Source of the DNA: Adiantum capillus-veneris
Lineage: Eukaryota; Streptophyta; Polypodiopsida; Polypodiales; Pteridaceae
DNA length: 64,000 nucleotides
Direction of reading: 5' to 3'
NCBI GenBank assembly: GCA_014529385.2
Contig: CM043968.1
Location: 128,205,518 to 128,269,517, forward strand
Shown: piece by piece, positions 42,201-54,289 of the stretch
Layout: every line of letters starts with the position of its first letter
How positions within the stretch are numbered: the stretch's first letter is position 1
Position numbers and translations under genes: made by a program
The notes under the pieces: generated by a model
Told to the model about the DNA's origin: nothing
Seen by the model: the letters and a program-made list of their open reading frames with translations, nothing else
The model's database searches: none

Positions 42201-43959
42201 GCATTCGTTCAATCTTCTTAACTTAAAGCTTAAAAAAATGAGTGGAAAATCTCACTTTATGTGACAGGTTATATTAAAAAAAAACATCTTCAATGGCAGC
42301 ATGCTCCAATCAAGCCATGGCATAAAAAAACAATCCCTAGTTTTCACTTTTTTTTAAAAACTTGGGTATGGAAAGAATAGCTACATTGCAATGTAGAGAG
42401 TTTAAATAACTAAAAACTTCCCTAGGTTCTCAAGGTTACAAACTTGCATATAACCTGTACCTTTTTCAAAATTGACATCTTTACTTAGAAGGGCAATAGT
42501 TCTTGAAAGACTCTAGTGTGTCAAAAACGTTACCTTGAAATTGTCCTAAAGCCAGATGAAAATCAAAATTATTTGACTTCAAGAGAGGGAAAGAGGTATT
42601 ATGTGGCAGAACTCTAATTGTATCATGGTAATAAGAACCGTAATGAATTCTAATAAGTAATATAGAATTTCTTAAAAGGATTAAAAATTTAGAAAAATAT
42701 TATGGCTTAAAACATGATATTCTCTGCCTAGGCTAGAGCGCAAAGTAATTAGTAAAGCCTAACTGGAGTAATAGGTAATGACATTGATAAGGACAAACTC
42801 TTATAGCTAGAGATTTTTTGAACATTTAGAAGTTAGTACAAGCGTGTATGAGCTATTATTACATAATTCAAGTATGAACTTATGTTACTAGACTCGAGAG
42901 AGTAGTTGTCCTTCTATGCTCTACTCTAAAATGGGTGACAGAGTTTGGCCAAGGAGAGAAATGGTAGAATGGCCCCACGAACTCATGCCCAAACGCTTTT
43001 TGAAGCTTGAGCTAACCACATCACCCGTTCGTGTGCATGTGAAAGGAATGCCATTTTACATGGTGTTATGAACGATAAACATATAAGAAAAGATCAAAAG
43101 TTTGCAAACAACTCTTAGAATGTGTTTACTGCAAGTATGGCCCCAACATGGCCAAGGCAAAGAATTTATGCGAGGATGTGAAGTGAGGGCCTCTCTTCAA
43201 ATCCCATATGCTTGCACCTTAAAGGAATGGCATGATAGAAGAATTGTGCTAGCAGCTTATTGAAGAGTTTGTTATCAAGGGCTCTCTCATAGTCGCTTAT
43301 CCTATTAATGTGCTAGAATGTAGCATGTAGCTTGCCCATATATAGGATTCTCACCATGGTTCTCATGCCTTGCAATGCTTTGGTCAACAAGGGTGATGCT
43401 TTCATTAAAGAAGTATTAGTTCTTGATGTTCTTTTATTTGGGACGCCGGATTTGTAAAATGAACTTTATTTTAGAACTTTCCCAATTGGAGAAGGGTAAG
43501 GAAGCTCTTAGATGTTTTTCTAGAGGCACCTGAGGCCTTTTGTCTAGATATAATTGCCTCTCCTTGAATCTTGAAGGCATGTCACATTTTGTTGGAAGTT
43601 GATATGAGCAAAACAATTCATAGTCACACGTTTAATTGTTGGGGATCTTGAAAATAATACATGGTGCTTAGACAAATCGATCCAAATCCACTTGTGAATC
43701 ATGGGTGCTCTTTTGACCCATTTTAAGAACTCTTTTACTAAGTTTAGGGGCGTTTAGACTTCCCTCTAAAAATGCCCCTCATGGGTACCTACGCCCTTTT
43801 ATTGTCTTTTCCATATGCTACCACATGATTCCATGCCACTTAGACATCCAGTAGAGAAAAGGTGTTACACACATAGGTTAGTCCATAAACCTAGTAAACC
43901 TCTCTTTGGGGTTTAGATTATGCCAGGTGTTCCGTCCTTCTCTTCAACGATGGGTCAAA
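42201..43959. other. Spacer, no gene recognised
   Basis: AT-rich sequence with short frames only. 43750-43900 weakly resembles 12700-12900. Confidence 0.4.
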
Positions 43960-44330
43960 GCTAAATAGTAAAGCTCTTAGCACGAAAACAATCTTATCCT
44001 CCTATGCTACAACACATATCATGTAGGTGAGCTGTGTTTTCATGATTTTAGGGGGTCGACAAAGCTTGCAATATCCTTATCAAGCCCTGTTTTTAGCTTG
44101 TAGAGATCCTTATTCAAGTTACCCTACTTTTCTTTCTCTTAGCTCCAAAATTTTTCTCTAGGGATTCCAAGTTTCAATGAAGCTGCTTAAGTTTCACAAT
44201 CATCCATAAAATTTACATAATTGTCATGTAGTGCAATGATTATCATCCCTAGTGCTTGCTCATCCTTTGTGTGGCTATGTGCTCTCATAGCCTATGTTTT
44301 CACTTGTGCTCTATCACTAGATGAGAGGTC
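43960..44330 (-). pseudogene. Heavily decayed copia gag relic
   Basis: The minus-strand reading includes ALHDNYVNFMDDCE, LGIPREKFW and LYKLKTGLDKDIASFV, collinear with the relic at 13253-13800 (LHDNYMHFRDE, YKLTMIEREDIASLV). Stops and shifts are frequent. It is the same old gag family and has no knuckle left. Confidence 0.6.
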
Positions 44331-44339
44331 ATTATTTGT

Positions 44340-44710
44340 CATCTGAACTAAAAGACAATAGACCTGAGATCATGAGACAAGTGAAGCTCTATTCATATTT
44401 AGATAGTGATTCTATGTAGAAGACTTTAGAGAACAAAGATCTGGAATGATTGATCTGGAAATTACATTTAGTACAAGGCTGGACATTGAGTGCTCCTAAC
44501 CTACAAAATACAAAGAAGCCAGAGTCTTAGAGTTTAGTATCTTAAGAGTTTTTCCAAAAATGGGATTAGTGGGTCCTATTTATATGTTTCCACACTAGAG
44601 TCTAGCTGGCCATATAGTTGCACATAACTAGATAGCTAACGATAACTCCAACGGGTAACTTAAATAGCTACCATGTAAACTCCTATGCAAGGCATCTACC
44701 ACCTTCTTCA
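44340..44710 (-). repeat. LTR-like segment with TATA box
   Basis: On minus, a purine block (AGGGGAGAGGGA, 44711-44722) is followed by TGAAGAAGGTGG and, about 125 bases later, ATATAAATAGG (near 44575-44585). This layout parallels the G2 LTR (TGTAGAAGGCG then TATAAATAGG). No partner LTR was found, so the far boundary is arbitrary. Confidence 0.45.
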
Positions 44711-44779
44711 TCCCTCTCCCCTTTCTTGAATTTTATCATATACAAAATTTCAAGTTATGAGAGCTAGATTTATCTCTTA

Positions 44780-46060
44780 CACTTAGGCTTCCTCTTATCT
44801 AGAGCCTTCTTCACTTTAGGCCTTTGCACTTGGTTAACATGTGGGTGTGCAGTTTTGGTCAGCACTTGCTATTGCGGGGTACTAAAGATTGCATTTTCCT
44901 TTTGGATAATTATAGAAATTGATTCTTGCTCAAGATGCTCAGTTAACTTCTCCACCTCATAGTGTGCTAAGGCATGCCAGGTTTTTGTATCTGGATCATA
45001 AATTTTCTTCTTGCTCTCTGTCAGTCTTGCCTTGGCTAGCTTCTAGTAGATGGATGTAGTCTAGATCAACCCCATTGTGGCTAATTGGATTTGATCGAGC
45101 TTCAAATAGGTATATCAAAATTGTGTCTCTGAACTGACTTTGTTGACCAACTACTTTTCAAGGATTTTTGATGCCTCAACTGATGGCTAAATTGCTTCAT
45201 TTGTGTACCTTATCAACTGACTAACCTAATCTTTCTATGTGGTCATCAGTCCTCTACAATTGATAAGGTCATCTTTGAGCTGTGAGACAATGTCTTTCTT
45301 TTCAATGTCACTGAGCATTGACTTCCATGCCATCCATAGAGTATTAATTTGCTCATAATATTCTATGATCTAATCTACAATCTAGATATATCTCATTTTA
45401 GCTACTCGTCCTAGGGTATAGAGTTGGATAAAACTTGGGAAGTTCATCTTGTTTAATGGGTAGGGCAAAGATCAACATAGGGGAGCTAGAAACACCTCAA
45501 CATAGGTCAATACAATCTGATTTTCTTGCTGCATCATCTTCTTGAAGACTTACCCCAGATAAAATAGACTCTTTAGTGCTTGTTCCTTCTCTTTGCTCAT
45601 CAATCTAGTGAGCTTGGTTTTGCTGATGGATGTAGAGCAATTAATGTGTGGTCCAAGATCCTGCAATATGTAATTCTAGTAGTGTCCCTTTGATCTCCTC
45701 CCTAAAGTCTTGCATACATTTGTAACTCAGTTTATTGACTAATAGTACTTCTAGGTGAATGCCCAAAGTTTGCACATTACTCATTGCTAGCTTCCGTATA
45801 TGAGGATTCCCATTAGTTTCATCTTGTGTTACCATGTATTCACGTATTTGGGCGAGGACTCTGACCACATTTGGATGAGGAGGTAATTGGAATATTTTTC
45901 TATCATGGTAGTTAAGAGCCTTTCATTTATTCACCATACTCTTAGCATCAACAAATAACATATGATATCTCTCCACATCTGAATAAGCATTTTCATCTTG
46001 GAGGTAGTCTTAGATCTAGAGGTGCGTTTCTTTCCATAAATTCTTACGTAGGCTGACACA
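44780..46060 (-). pseudogene. Long decayed frame of unknown function upstream of an LTR-like segment
   Basis: One reading direction (minus) can be followed for about 1.2 kb with scattered stops. It runs from DENAYSDVERYHMLFVDAKS (near 46000), through the 75-codon frame 45868-45641 (PHPNVVRVLAQIREYMVTQD), to YDPDTKTWHALAHYEVEKL (near 45000) and a Lys-rich end. It resembles no retrotransposon domain I know. It ends just before the purine tract and LTR-like segment at 44.7 kb, so it may be an additional ORF in the 3' part of a gypsy-type element, or captured sequence. Confidence 0.35.
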
Positions 46061-46091
46061 CTGATTAGAAAAAACAGAGGGATTCTAAGTC

Positions 46092-47031
46092 TGTCATCTG
46101 CATCTCTGCTAGTAGATGCATAGTTGCCTTGTTCTCTCTTTCCACTTGCTTTTCCCTTTGGACAGTCACGTGACATGTGACCTCTTTCACCACAAGTCCA
46201 ACATTCTCTGCTATCTGCAGTATGTTGCTATCTGCTTGATCCTCCACCACGACCTCTTTGACTCCCCCTGCCTTGAGACTAGTTTCCCCTGCCACCTGTA
46301 TTGTTTTGATTTGATTGACCTTCTTGAAATTGGCCCCTTCAACCCCTTGGGCCTCAACCACGAACTCTACCTCTACCTCTGTTGGAGTTAGAATAGAAGG
46401 CCTGTTCAGAATTATTTCTGCCATGAGAAGAAGATGTGTCAAGGTTCTCCTCCTCAAGAATAAGCATAGAAATCAAATCTTGGAACACGGGGATGTCGTC
46501 TCTTGTATTCATGGAAGACCTGAAATGTACATACTCATCTCCTAGACCATCCAAGCATGCACGGAAAATGTCATCGCCTTCCACTGAGACTTTAATAGAT
46601 CCAAGAGCCTCGATGATACTCTTGATCTTCAAAGCATAATCATTGATGGAGAGGTTGTTCCTCTTAACCTGATTTAGCTTCGACTTTAGTTGAAGCTTCC
46701 TGGCCTTGGTGTTCACCTCGAACACTCTGCCTAAGTTTTTCCATGCAATGGCGGGGGTTTCAACATCCTGTAGATAGCCCATCATGCCATCTGTGATGAT
46801 CATAGAAGGCCAATACATCACTTTGCTCTGGCCTTGTTGCCAGTCCCTCAAAGCTTTCCTTTGTTCTACTGTAGCATTTGCCTCGGGAATCTCTGGTTCC
46901 TTTTCATTGTCTCCTTCTACATAGTCCCAATAACCTTTTCCTTTTAGGAAATTTGTTATTCTGAACTTCCATGCAGGGTAGTTATTTTTCTCAAGCTTCT
47001 CAGTAACAATCTGACTGAAACCGTCAGACAT
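46092..47031 (-). pseudogene. C6 gag with intact zinc knuckle, truncated
   Basis: ATG at 47031 (MSDGFSQIVTEKLEKNNYPA) opens a 225-codon frame covering the full copia gag core (DUF4219/UBN2 type; WDYVEG, YLQDVETPAIAW, LDGLGDEYVHF). The RGRG-rich linker contains TAG/TGA stops from 46354 down. After them the same region reads CWTCGERGHMSRDC, an intact CCHC knuckle near 46200-46160. Coding is lost at about 46092. This copy retains the correct frame after the start codon, unlike C7. Confidence 0.92.
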
Positions 47032-47305
47032 CTTGAAGCACTAAGACAAAGTACCTGCAATCTGCAAAAACCTGCAAATCTGTTGAACCTGCTATCGTGG
47101 TACCTGTAACGCTTTCTACACTCAACGAGTGTCCACAATCAAGCGTACATACAACCACTGTACTTGTACAGTAAATCTCTGTGTACTGCACTTTTGGAGA
47201 CCTGTTCAGAAACTTGTATGAAAAACTTGTTCGGCATCTGATCGTGGATTGTGAACGAAGGGATTGTGATGCTCTTGCTCTCTTAGCCTCTCTTGCCTGC
47301 ACCAG

Positions 47306-47317
47306 GCTCTGATACCA
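47306..47317 (-). promoter_or_regulatory. C6 primer-binding site (tRNA-iMet)
   Basis: TGGTATCAGAGC on minus, directly abutting the 5' LTR. Confidence 0.9.
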
Positions 47318-47638
47318 TGTAAAGAAAGAGGATGCAAGAGAGCTACACAAGACAAGCACACACCACACAGATATGGAAAGCTTCTTCTTCTTCTCACAGA
47401 ACAGAGAGTACAAAATGACTAAGTGCTAAAACTGAAAAGTAGCACATATGTACATGCGGTCACTAAGTGTGAAGTCGCTAGAAGCGTACTAGGCTGGCAC
47501 TATAAGTGTAGTCCAGCTGTAGAATCACTGGCAGAGATCCTTCGTGTTGGTCACCTAACGCGCGAGTGAGTAAATGTCGTAAGCGGCGAAGACCCGTAGT
47601 GGATGCCAGCTCAAGATGTAGAGCTCGACATCTCAACA
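47318..47638 (-). repeat. 5' LTR of C6
   Basis: 321 bp, TGTTGAGATG...TTTCTTTACA in element orientation. It is homologous to the 322-bp C7 LTRs. Confidence 0.93.
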
Positions 47639-47646
47639 TTCCCTGC

Positions 47647-49450
47647 ATGGCAAAGGTCACAAAAACTAAAGAAGTTCAAGGAGGGGGGAAAGAGTACCTC
47701 TTTTCTCACCTATGATGGAACATTTGGTGCTACCGACAAAGTGTTGGCCTTCATTTAGAAATTTGATGTGGCCTTCGGAGACGAGGACTTTATGGAGTCC
47801 TCCAAGCTACGCCATGTAGCTATGCACTTTCAAAAATCATCTTGTCGATGGTGGACTAGCCTTCATGGCAACGGTGAAGACCCAAAGACATGCAAAGCTC
47901 TACAAGTTTCCATCATGAAGCAATTCCTTGCAAGAGATGCAAAGGACAAAGTGCTTACCAAATGGCACAGCTTGAAGCTTCTCTCTCACGAGTCTATCCA
48001 CAAGTATGTAAACAAGGTTTGGGATTTACATCTCAAGGCTCCTGTCTTTCAAAAGATAGACTTTGCCAAGCAATGGTAGCAATTCTGTGTGGGATTACCT
48101 GAAGAGATGGCCGAATACATCAACTCTCAATGGCCTGGTACAATTAGCGAAGTAATCCATCACACCATGGTTGCTTCATGCATCAATTTCCATCAAGGTG
48201 CTAGAAGTAATGTCAATCCCATGGATAACAAAGGAAAACATGATGCAAAGGGGAAAACCAATGTTCAAAATTATTCCCAAGGCACTTCCAACAACAACAA
48301 CAACAGTCGATCCAAGGAGAAGGGAGTTTATAAAGGACCATAAGTGTTTCAAGTGTGGGGATCAAGGACATGGCTATCGTTCTTGTCCCAAGAAGAGTAC
48401 TTGCAATGGGAATCCTAGGGTTTCCACCATCAGAACTCCAAAAGAGGATGCTCATTTCATAGGATCATCACTTTCCTATGCTTGGGGAAAGGTAAGAGAG
48501 CATGATGCCTTCATCTTGTTTGACCGTGGATCTACTCACAACTTCATATCAATGGAGTTGGCCACCAAGTTGGGCATTCAAGATTTCGATATGGGAGATA
48601 TGGTAACGGGATGACACAACTTTCAAGGGACAGCAAGCCTCCGTTACTCCCTTGATTGGGAAGTTGAGGCTTCATGTCCAAAGCTATGTCGACAAAGAAT
48701 ACCTCTTCATCTCTCCTCTCCAACATGAGGATGCTATCCTAGGGGCGTCATGGTTTGATCGCATGGCTACCAATATGAAGTTCCTTGAAAGAAGAATCTA
48801 CTTCACCTATAGGGGAAAGAACATGTATATAGATGCTAGTGAGCATGGTTGCACTATTCCACTTGTAAATCCTCCTGCTTTTGATAAGTCAATGAAGAGT
48901 TTAGTTTCTGCATATATGATTTTTGTCAAAGAGTCTCTAAAAGATCCTAATGTCTCATCAAATGTAAATGGTAGGAATCAAGAAGAGTTAGACTTGTGTA
49001 ATTTTCTAAAATAATCCCAAGATGTGTTCATCGATGATATCCTACGCACTTACCTACAAAATGAGAGGATGATGACCATCGCATTGAGCTCCTTCCAGGA
49101 AGCTCACCGCCTAACAAGCCTCCTTATCGAGTCTCACAAGCTCAACAAGAGGACATCATGAGTCAAGTACAAGAATTGGTAGACAAAGTGATGGTGAGGC
49201 ATAGTTCCTCTCCCTTTTGTTCTTCAGTCTTTTTAGTGCAAAAGAAAGATGGTACATACCGTATGTGTGCGGACTATCGAGCACTAAACCATATCACTAT
49301 CAAAAACAAATTTCCCGTGCCTTGAGAAGAAGATTTGTTTGATAAGTTATAAGGCTCTACCTACTCCAAGAGGATCGACCTTAAAAGTGTCTATCATCAA
49401 ACAAGTATAGTGGATGAAGATATCCTAAAGACCGCTGTCAAGAAATTTGC
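47647..49450 (+). pseudogene. Ty3/gypsy G3: gag, protease and RT N-terminus (decayed)
   Basis: A gag start at ATG 47647 (MAKVTKTKEVQGGG) is followed, after a one-base shift in a G run, by the gag core: LTYDGTFGATDKVLAFI, TAG, then KFDVAFGDEDFMESSKLRHV and WHSLKLLSHESIHKYV. A knuckle CFKCGDQGHGYRSC follows (near 48350), then the protease with ILFDRGSTHNFISMELA, in which the DSG motif is DRG. The frame 48652-49014 holds the pre-RT region (QHEDAILGASWFDRM). RT begins with [19 protein letters not shown] and [17 protein letters not shown], and stops near 49445 shortly after IDLKSVYHQ. Palm, RNase H and integrase are absent. Target duplications and LTRs were not identified. Confidence 0.88.
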
Positions 49451-50967
49451 GGTCTTGCCAGGAAAGCACCGAGCTTTTGGATGTGAGAGTTTGTGAGAGA
49501 GCTCCAAAAATTATATGAAGGAGCTAAACCATAGATGCCATGAATTCTAGGGTGTGGAAGGAAGTACAATCGAAGAAGCCCCACTCTTTCTTTTTTGCAC
49601 TCACACACACAAAGAAAGAACACAAAAGAGAATATCAAAACAACACAAAGATGAAAACATCAAGGCTATGGTCATATCGTATCATGGGTAATATGAAAGG
49701 GTTAATAGATGGCTTAATGGCGTTCAATCTTTGTCGACCAAACATGCTACAAAATTGTTCTTTGGAATTGCAATTTAGTGCTTACCATAATATTTGTTAT
49801 GTCTAGTGATTGGGATTAATTGTGTGTACAAATCCTCTTGGTTCATAGCAAGATAACTACACTTACATCAAAAGAAAAGTTATAGTCTATTAGAGGTAAT
49901 ATGATGGGCTCCGGTGAAAGAAGTATTCTTGCCCGTAGGCAATAAGGATACTGCAAGGAGAGATGTACCTGTAGCAAGGAGAACCTAGAATTTGTAGAGA
50001 GAATGAATTTCTAAGAGTGAGAGAGATAGGTTTGGTTAGAGAGGGAGATGAAATTATAGATATATGATGAATTAGAAGTGGAAAAAAAAACAACAAGAAA
50101 TCAACAAAATATCAAAGTAGAACACATCTTACTTGACAAACCATTCGGGAGTTATTCAACATTTTTGATGGAGAGAGAAGAAGAGGGAAGACTTCAAGGT
50201 TTGATTGATACACCAAGTTCAATTCCTTCATTGATTAAGCTTATCTTCCAAGGATAGCTTACAAGTTTGGCTAATCTTCCTCTAGGAATAAGTGTAGGCT
50301 TACGCTTATGTTTATAGCTAAGTACAATTAGGCATTACTACTCTCACTCCCTCATGAATTAATCTCATCAATGGCTTGAATGAATTTCAAGGAAGAAGAG
50401 GTCCCCTTTTATAGGTGAAGGGAACCCCCAAGGGTTTACACAAGAAGAGAAGAGTCAATGTGACCAAAAACTGGAAAAGTCTGAAATGAGTTTTCCCTGC
50501 ATGATGTGGGCAGACTGGGGACTGGGGTCCAGTATTTTGATCATATCTCCTCAGCGCATTAGCTGCAACTCCCATTTTATATACTTTTTCCAATTTGGAT
50601 TGGAACCATGTGTAAAAAATTCATCAAAATAGGGTATAGTTTTGGCAGCAAAAGTCTTCTTGTGGTCCCCTTAGCCTAGACTTTTATTTGATTCCAATGG
50701 ACACCTCATGCCATATGAAAGCATGACATTGCTCCTTGACAAAGTTTTGTATCATGCTTGCAATAATGCATTAAAATAGGTGTATCTTTGAAAATCATGC
50801 CACCTAGTGTCCCACTAGGATTTGATTCCTTCCTAGTAGCTATTTAAAAGAAATATAAGAAAAATACATAGAATATATATATATATATATATATATTGGA
50901 AGTTACCCTAGATATAGGATCTAGCTAAAGTGTGAGATGATAATGAATTAGTAGAAATAAAGAATCA
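49451..50967. other. Non-coding stretch with an LTR-like TATA segment and (AT)n
   Basis: No coding homology. On minus, TATAAAAGGGGACC (TATA core at 50405-50412) in an otherwise gene-free stretch suggests a piece of LTR or promoter. (AT)n lies at 50873-50896. The last bases before G4 are its left target duplication. Confidence 0.4.
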
Positions 50968-51438
50968 ATGCTTGTAAGGTTTCCAGTTTTTGAAACCTTA
51001 GAAATTATACAAAGCCTGATCAAATTAACTTGGTTGTTAAGAAAACACTGTAGAATGATCCAACTATTGTAAATATTGGTATTTTTGGAACCGTAACCAG
51101 AGCTTTACTACGGTTAGAATTTTTCAGAACCGAATTCCGATAAAATCTGAAAAAGTTACTCTATGAATTTAATTAATTAAGAAAAATTGAATGGTTTCAG
51201 TAATTATTACTGCTAAAGACTTCTTATCCTAAGGCTCTAGAAATTGCAGACATTTCCAAAATTAATCATTGAAAGTCAACAAACTAGCAGAAAATGGATT
51301 CTGTGTATCTGGGGGGCTGTGTGGGATAATGATAAACTTTTCCAGACTAGATTTAGCAGCAAGGGGCATTTTTGGAGGTGTAGGGATGCTTGGGATGTAA
51401 GTTACTGCCATTTTCCAACCTGTGAGTGCCCAGAAACC

Positions 51439-51446
51439 TATAAATA
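51439..51446 (+). promoter_or_regulatory. TATA box of the G4 5' LTR
   Basis: TATAAATA in the context AACCTATAAATATGACC, conserved at 54965-54972 in the 3' LTR, about 135 bp upstream of the conserved LTR ORF. Confidence 0.7.
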
Positions 51447-51573
51447 TGACCCTTGCTTCACAATTTCATACAGACTCGGAGCCTTGGTACATTCTCTCTC
51501 ATCTAGAGAGACCTCTACGCAGAAATGACTAGAGAGCAAAGCTCTAGTTGGTTAATCAACGGAATAAGAAGTT

Positions 51574-51762
51574 ATGGCACCTAAAAGGACCCGAGCCAAT
51601 CCTACATCTGATGAGGGTAGAACTCTAAAAAGAACTAGAGCGTCACACGAGGATGAAGCTGGGCCTAGTAGTAGACCTAGGAGGAGAGTCTTCAGCGCCT
51701 GTGCAGCAGCAGATGGCCGATCAGTCCCAGATGGGTTTCCCATTATTCAATTAAGTCTTTAG
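51574..51762 (+). CDS. Small LTR-encoded ORF (5' copy, frameshifted at its end)
   Basis: ATG at 51574 follows the TATA box and encodes MAPKRTRANPTSDEGRTLKR, then a Ser/Pro/acidic stretch. It is a very basic N-terminus with a KRTR motif repeated twice. The 3' LTR copy (55100-55285) has the same protein with one extra residue and a longer conserved end. In this copy small indels near 51685 shift the frame, so the last 25 or so residues differ. Conservation within both LTRs and the position just downstream of the promoter suggest that it is the first coding exon of gag or a leader peptide. No family recognised. Confidence 0.5.
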   Translation: MAPKRTRANPTSDEGRTLKRTRASHEDEAGPSSRPRRRVFSACAAADGRSVPDGFPIIQLSL

Positions 51763-52839
51763 ATAGTTTATGTTCTTTTATAAGTTAGCATTGCATATGT
51801 AAGGAGTGAGTCAGAATAAGAAAATGAATAATTGACCAAAAACGGAGGGTAACTTCCAACGTGCATTGTAGGAAAGAATTGTTTCGGTTAAAATTTGTTG
51901 AATTAGGAAAGATATGATTGATCATCCTTAAGACAGCTTGTCTCAAGACACCTCCGACTCCTTGGTATATTTTGATGATAATGATGGCTTTCCAGCCACG
52001 GATAAGTCGGTTACCCCCGATGAACGTTGAGTTTCTACTCTGTGTCATGTCTTGATGTTTCTATATAAGTTAGGATACCGTTTTTTTATCCTAGGGGAGC
52101 TGCTCAGTTGCATGGGCAACTGGTTTGGTGTATGAACACCCAGAACCTTGGGTGGGGGTTTATCCACTCCGGATTATGAATAAGGAATGGGTGCCGTTTT
52201 CTCACCCTTAGGTGGTCTTGAGACAAGAAGAGTACTGGTCATGGTTATTATGGACAATGTTTTGATTGCCAGTACCCTGTCTTAAGTTTAAAGATGTCTG
52301 TTTGCTAAAAGAATGTTTTGAAGGGCTATTTTAATAAAATCCTGTTATGAATGATAAAAGGAATCATTATTTGAATTGTGATAAGAAAGTGGTAGTAATT
52401 AAATAACAAAAGAATCATGTGTGAGTGCGGGGTGGTAAGTGGGGATTGAGTAAGGTTGTCAATCATGGACGGGTGGACCTGATTAGTCAGGTAACTATCC
52501 ATGAGTGTGCACTAAAACGTTTAGAAAACTTCTTCACTTGGAAGAGGAGTCCACCAGGGGCTGTGCCTTCACATCTGTTACAGGGAAAAAAGCGTTGGTT
52601 GAGGATACCTTAGCCCAATTGTGGTAGTTATAGGGCCGAAATAGTTTTTTGGAATTTTAATGCGTTGTCCCGTTTTCGGACTAGGTCTTCTTCTAAGGCT
52701 ATAGACCCAAGCCATTGTCAATGGTAAAGGTCTATTCCTTGGATTTTTCTTGTTTAGAGACTCTGATTTTTATCAGACCTAGAGACCTGTCAAGGATCCC
52801 ATCCTGATCTTAGTATTGGCGGGTTGGGAACCTCACAAG

Positions 52840-52851
52840 TGGTATCAGAGC
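52840..52851 (+). promoter_or_regulatory. G4 primer-binding site (tRNA-iMet)
   Basis: TGGTATCAGAGC, two bases after the 5' LTR end. Confidence 0.92.
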
Positions 52852-52970
52852 CTAGGTTTCAGAGGCTGGGTTAGTTTGGAAAAATTTCGTACTGTCTGAA
52901 AATTAAAAAAAAACAAGAAAATCTGGTTAGCTAACCAAAGGCTTATGCGTCGATAAGTTAGGAAGATCAT

Positions 52971-53441
52971 GTGATTGAATATTGCAAGTTCCAAGTCTTT
53001 GAGATTATTTATGAGAGTGCTTATCGTTCTACAAACTATTTTTTCCGACAAAGCATGATGGAGCTACTAATGAAGGCTCACACTCCTCATTCGACTCGGA
53101 TAGATAAAGGTTGGGAGCTCGAATGGAGCAATGAAGGTGGGACTTATTACATCAATGATTGGAAGTTGGGATGTCTTACCACGGATTTAAAGAAACTATG
53201 TTGGGCTGAGGAACTAAGAGTGGTTCAATTGTACTACTTCTTCAGTACAAACTCGAGTATCACTGTTCCCAATTATCCAGGAGGCACGGGGAAACCCCTG
53301 AACGAATGGGTATGGGATAAAGTGGTGGAGATAGTTCCATATCGAAGAAGCAGAACTTTTTCTCAGAATACCCCTAAGAATTTGGATCTTGTAATTTACT
53401 TTCCGATTTCCAATGAGTATAAGACCTATTATACCAACTAG
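52971..53441 (+). pseudogene. G4 internal ORF, possibly gag-derived, unrecognised
   Basis: A 156-codon frame in the position where gag should start. It is rich in aromatic and charged residues (ELEWSNEGGTYYINDWKLG, LNEWVWDKVVEIVPYRRSRT) and ends at TAG 53439-53441. No zinc knuckle or known gag motif is present. The frame is open further upstream than the ATG, so an exon joined from the LTR ORF is possible. The following 0.5 kb is not coding in any recognisable way. Confidence 0.4.
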
Positions 53442-54051
53442 TTAGAGGATTGTAGAAATATGACTACAAACACCCATAGTTTGTATCACCATATTCTAAG
53501 TCAGCTAGCTATGCGGATTCTTTAAAGGTCGCATAAATTTACTCAAGTTAGGATGAGATACCCTAAGCCTCTTTCGTAAGGCTATCCTTGTAAATATTCG
53601 CCTTATGAATGAGGAAGATAAAAGAGCCACTCGCTTGGCCAATCCTAGAGTTTTGTAAAGCACTATAAGTCGACGATGTAAAACTTTGAGTTACTTATAT
53701 AATGGTATACATTATTTTCTTTCCCAAATTACTTAAGGAATCTAAAGTTAAATTAGCATTCAATCAAGAAATTAAGGATTGATTTAGCAAATGAGACAGA
53801 GGTTCTCAATAGTATGAAAAGAATTTGAATCTTGAAATTGAGATAGTTATTGAGAAACCAACTCACATTATTTATGCACACGATAGCCTTCCTTGAAAAA
53901 TAACCTAGATATGAAAGTATTAATGTACGAGACTAATAGGAAGCCTAAAAGAACTCTTGGTATGATACTTCTTAAAACCCTTTACATAATGTTGGTTAAC
54001 CAGGTTAGAGCATAGAGAGGGTACCTCTGGTGCAATGGTGGAAGCTTGTGC

Positions 54052-54205
54052 CGAACGCAGATTGCTCAGAATGGCAGGAACACACCGAGCGCGTTCAGAT
54101 TGGCAAAGCTGGAATACATGATACTTGTCGAACGCTGATTGCTTTGAATGGTCAGTTAGACCGAGCGCGTGCATGTTGACAAGGTGGATATATGGATCTT
54201 TTATG
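54052..54205 (+). repeat. Imperfect tandem repeat, 77-bp period, in the G4 interior
   Basis: CGAACGC..GATTGCT..GAATGG..CCGAGCGCGT occurs from 54052 and again from 54129, each about 75 bp, with roughly one in five positions differing. It is GC-richer than its neighbours. Confidence 0.7.
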
Positions 54206-54289
54206 GAATTCATTTAACCTGGTTTTTGAGATGATACAAATGATTTATAAAGGTTTTTAAGATGAGCTCAACACTGAGAGTTTCTTGGG

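Larger units (their letters stand above)
46092..47638 (-). mobile_element. Ty1/copia C6: 5' LTR, leader and gag only
   Basis: A 5' LTR (47318-47638), adjacent tRNA-iMet primer site, leader and gag are nearly identical to those of C7. The element stops abruptly within the sequence after the gag zinc knuckle at about 46092, where unrelated sequence begins. Protease, pol and 3' LTR are missing. It is therefore a truncated sister of C7. Its LTR differs from that of C7 at a dozen or so positions by eye. Confidence 0.92.
50973..52837 (+). repeat. 5' LTR of G4 (1865 bp)
   Basis: TGTAAGGTTTCC...GGGAACCTCACA. It contains a TATAAATA box, a small ORF conserved in both LTRs, and at about 52610-52640 the intact sequence into which C7 inserted in the other LTR. 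Confidence 0.93.

Noticed and set aside
54052-54205. Start of a satellite array in G4
   Set aside because: Only two imperfect 77-bp units are present, so it is kept as a short local repeat.
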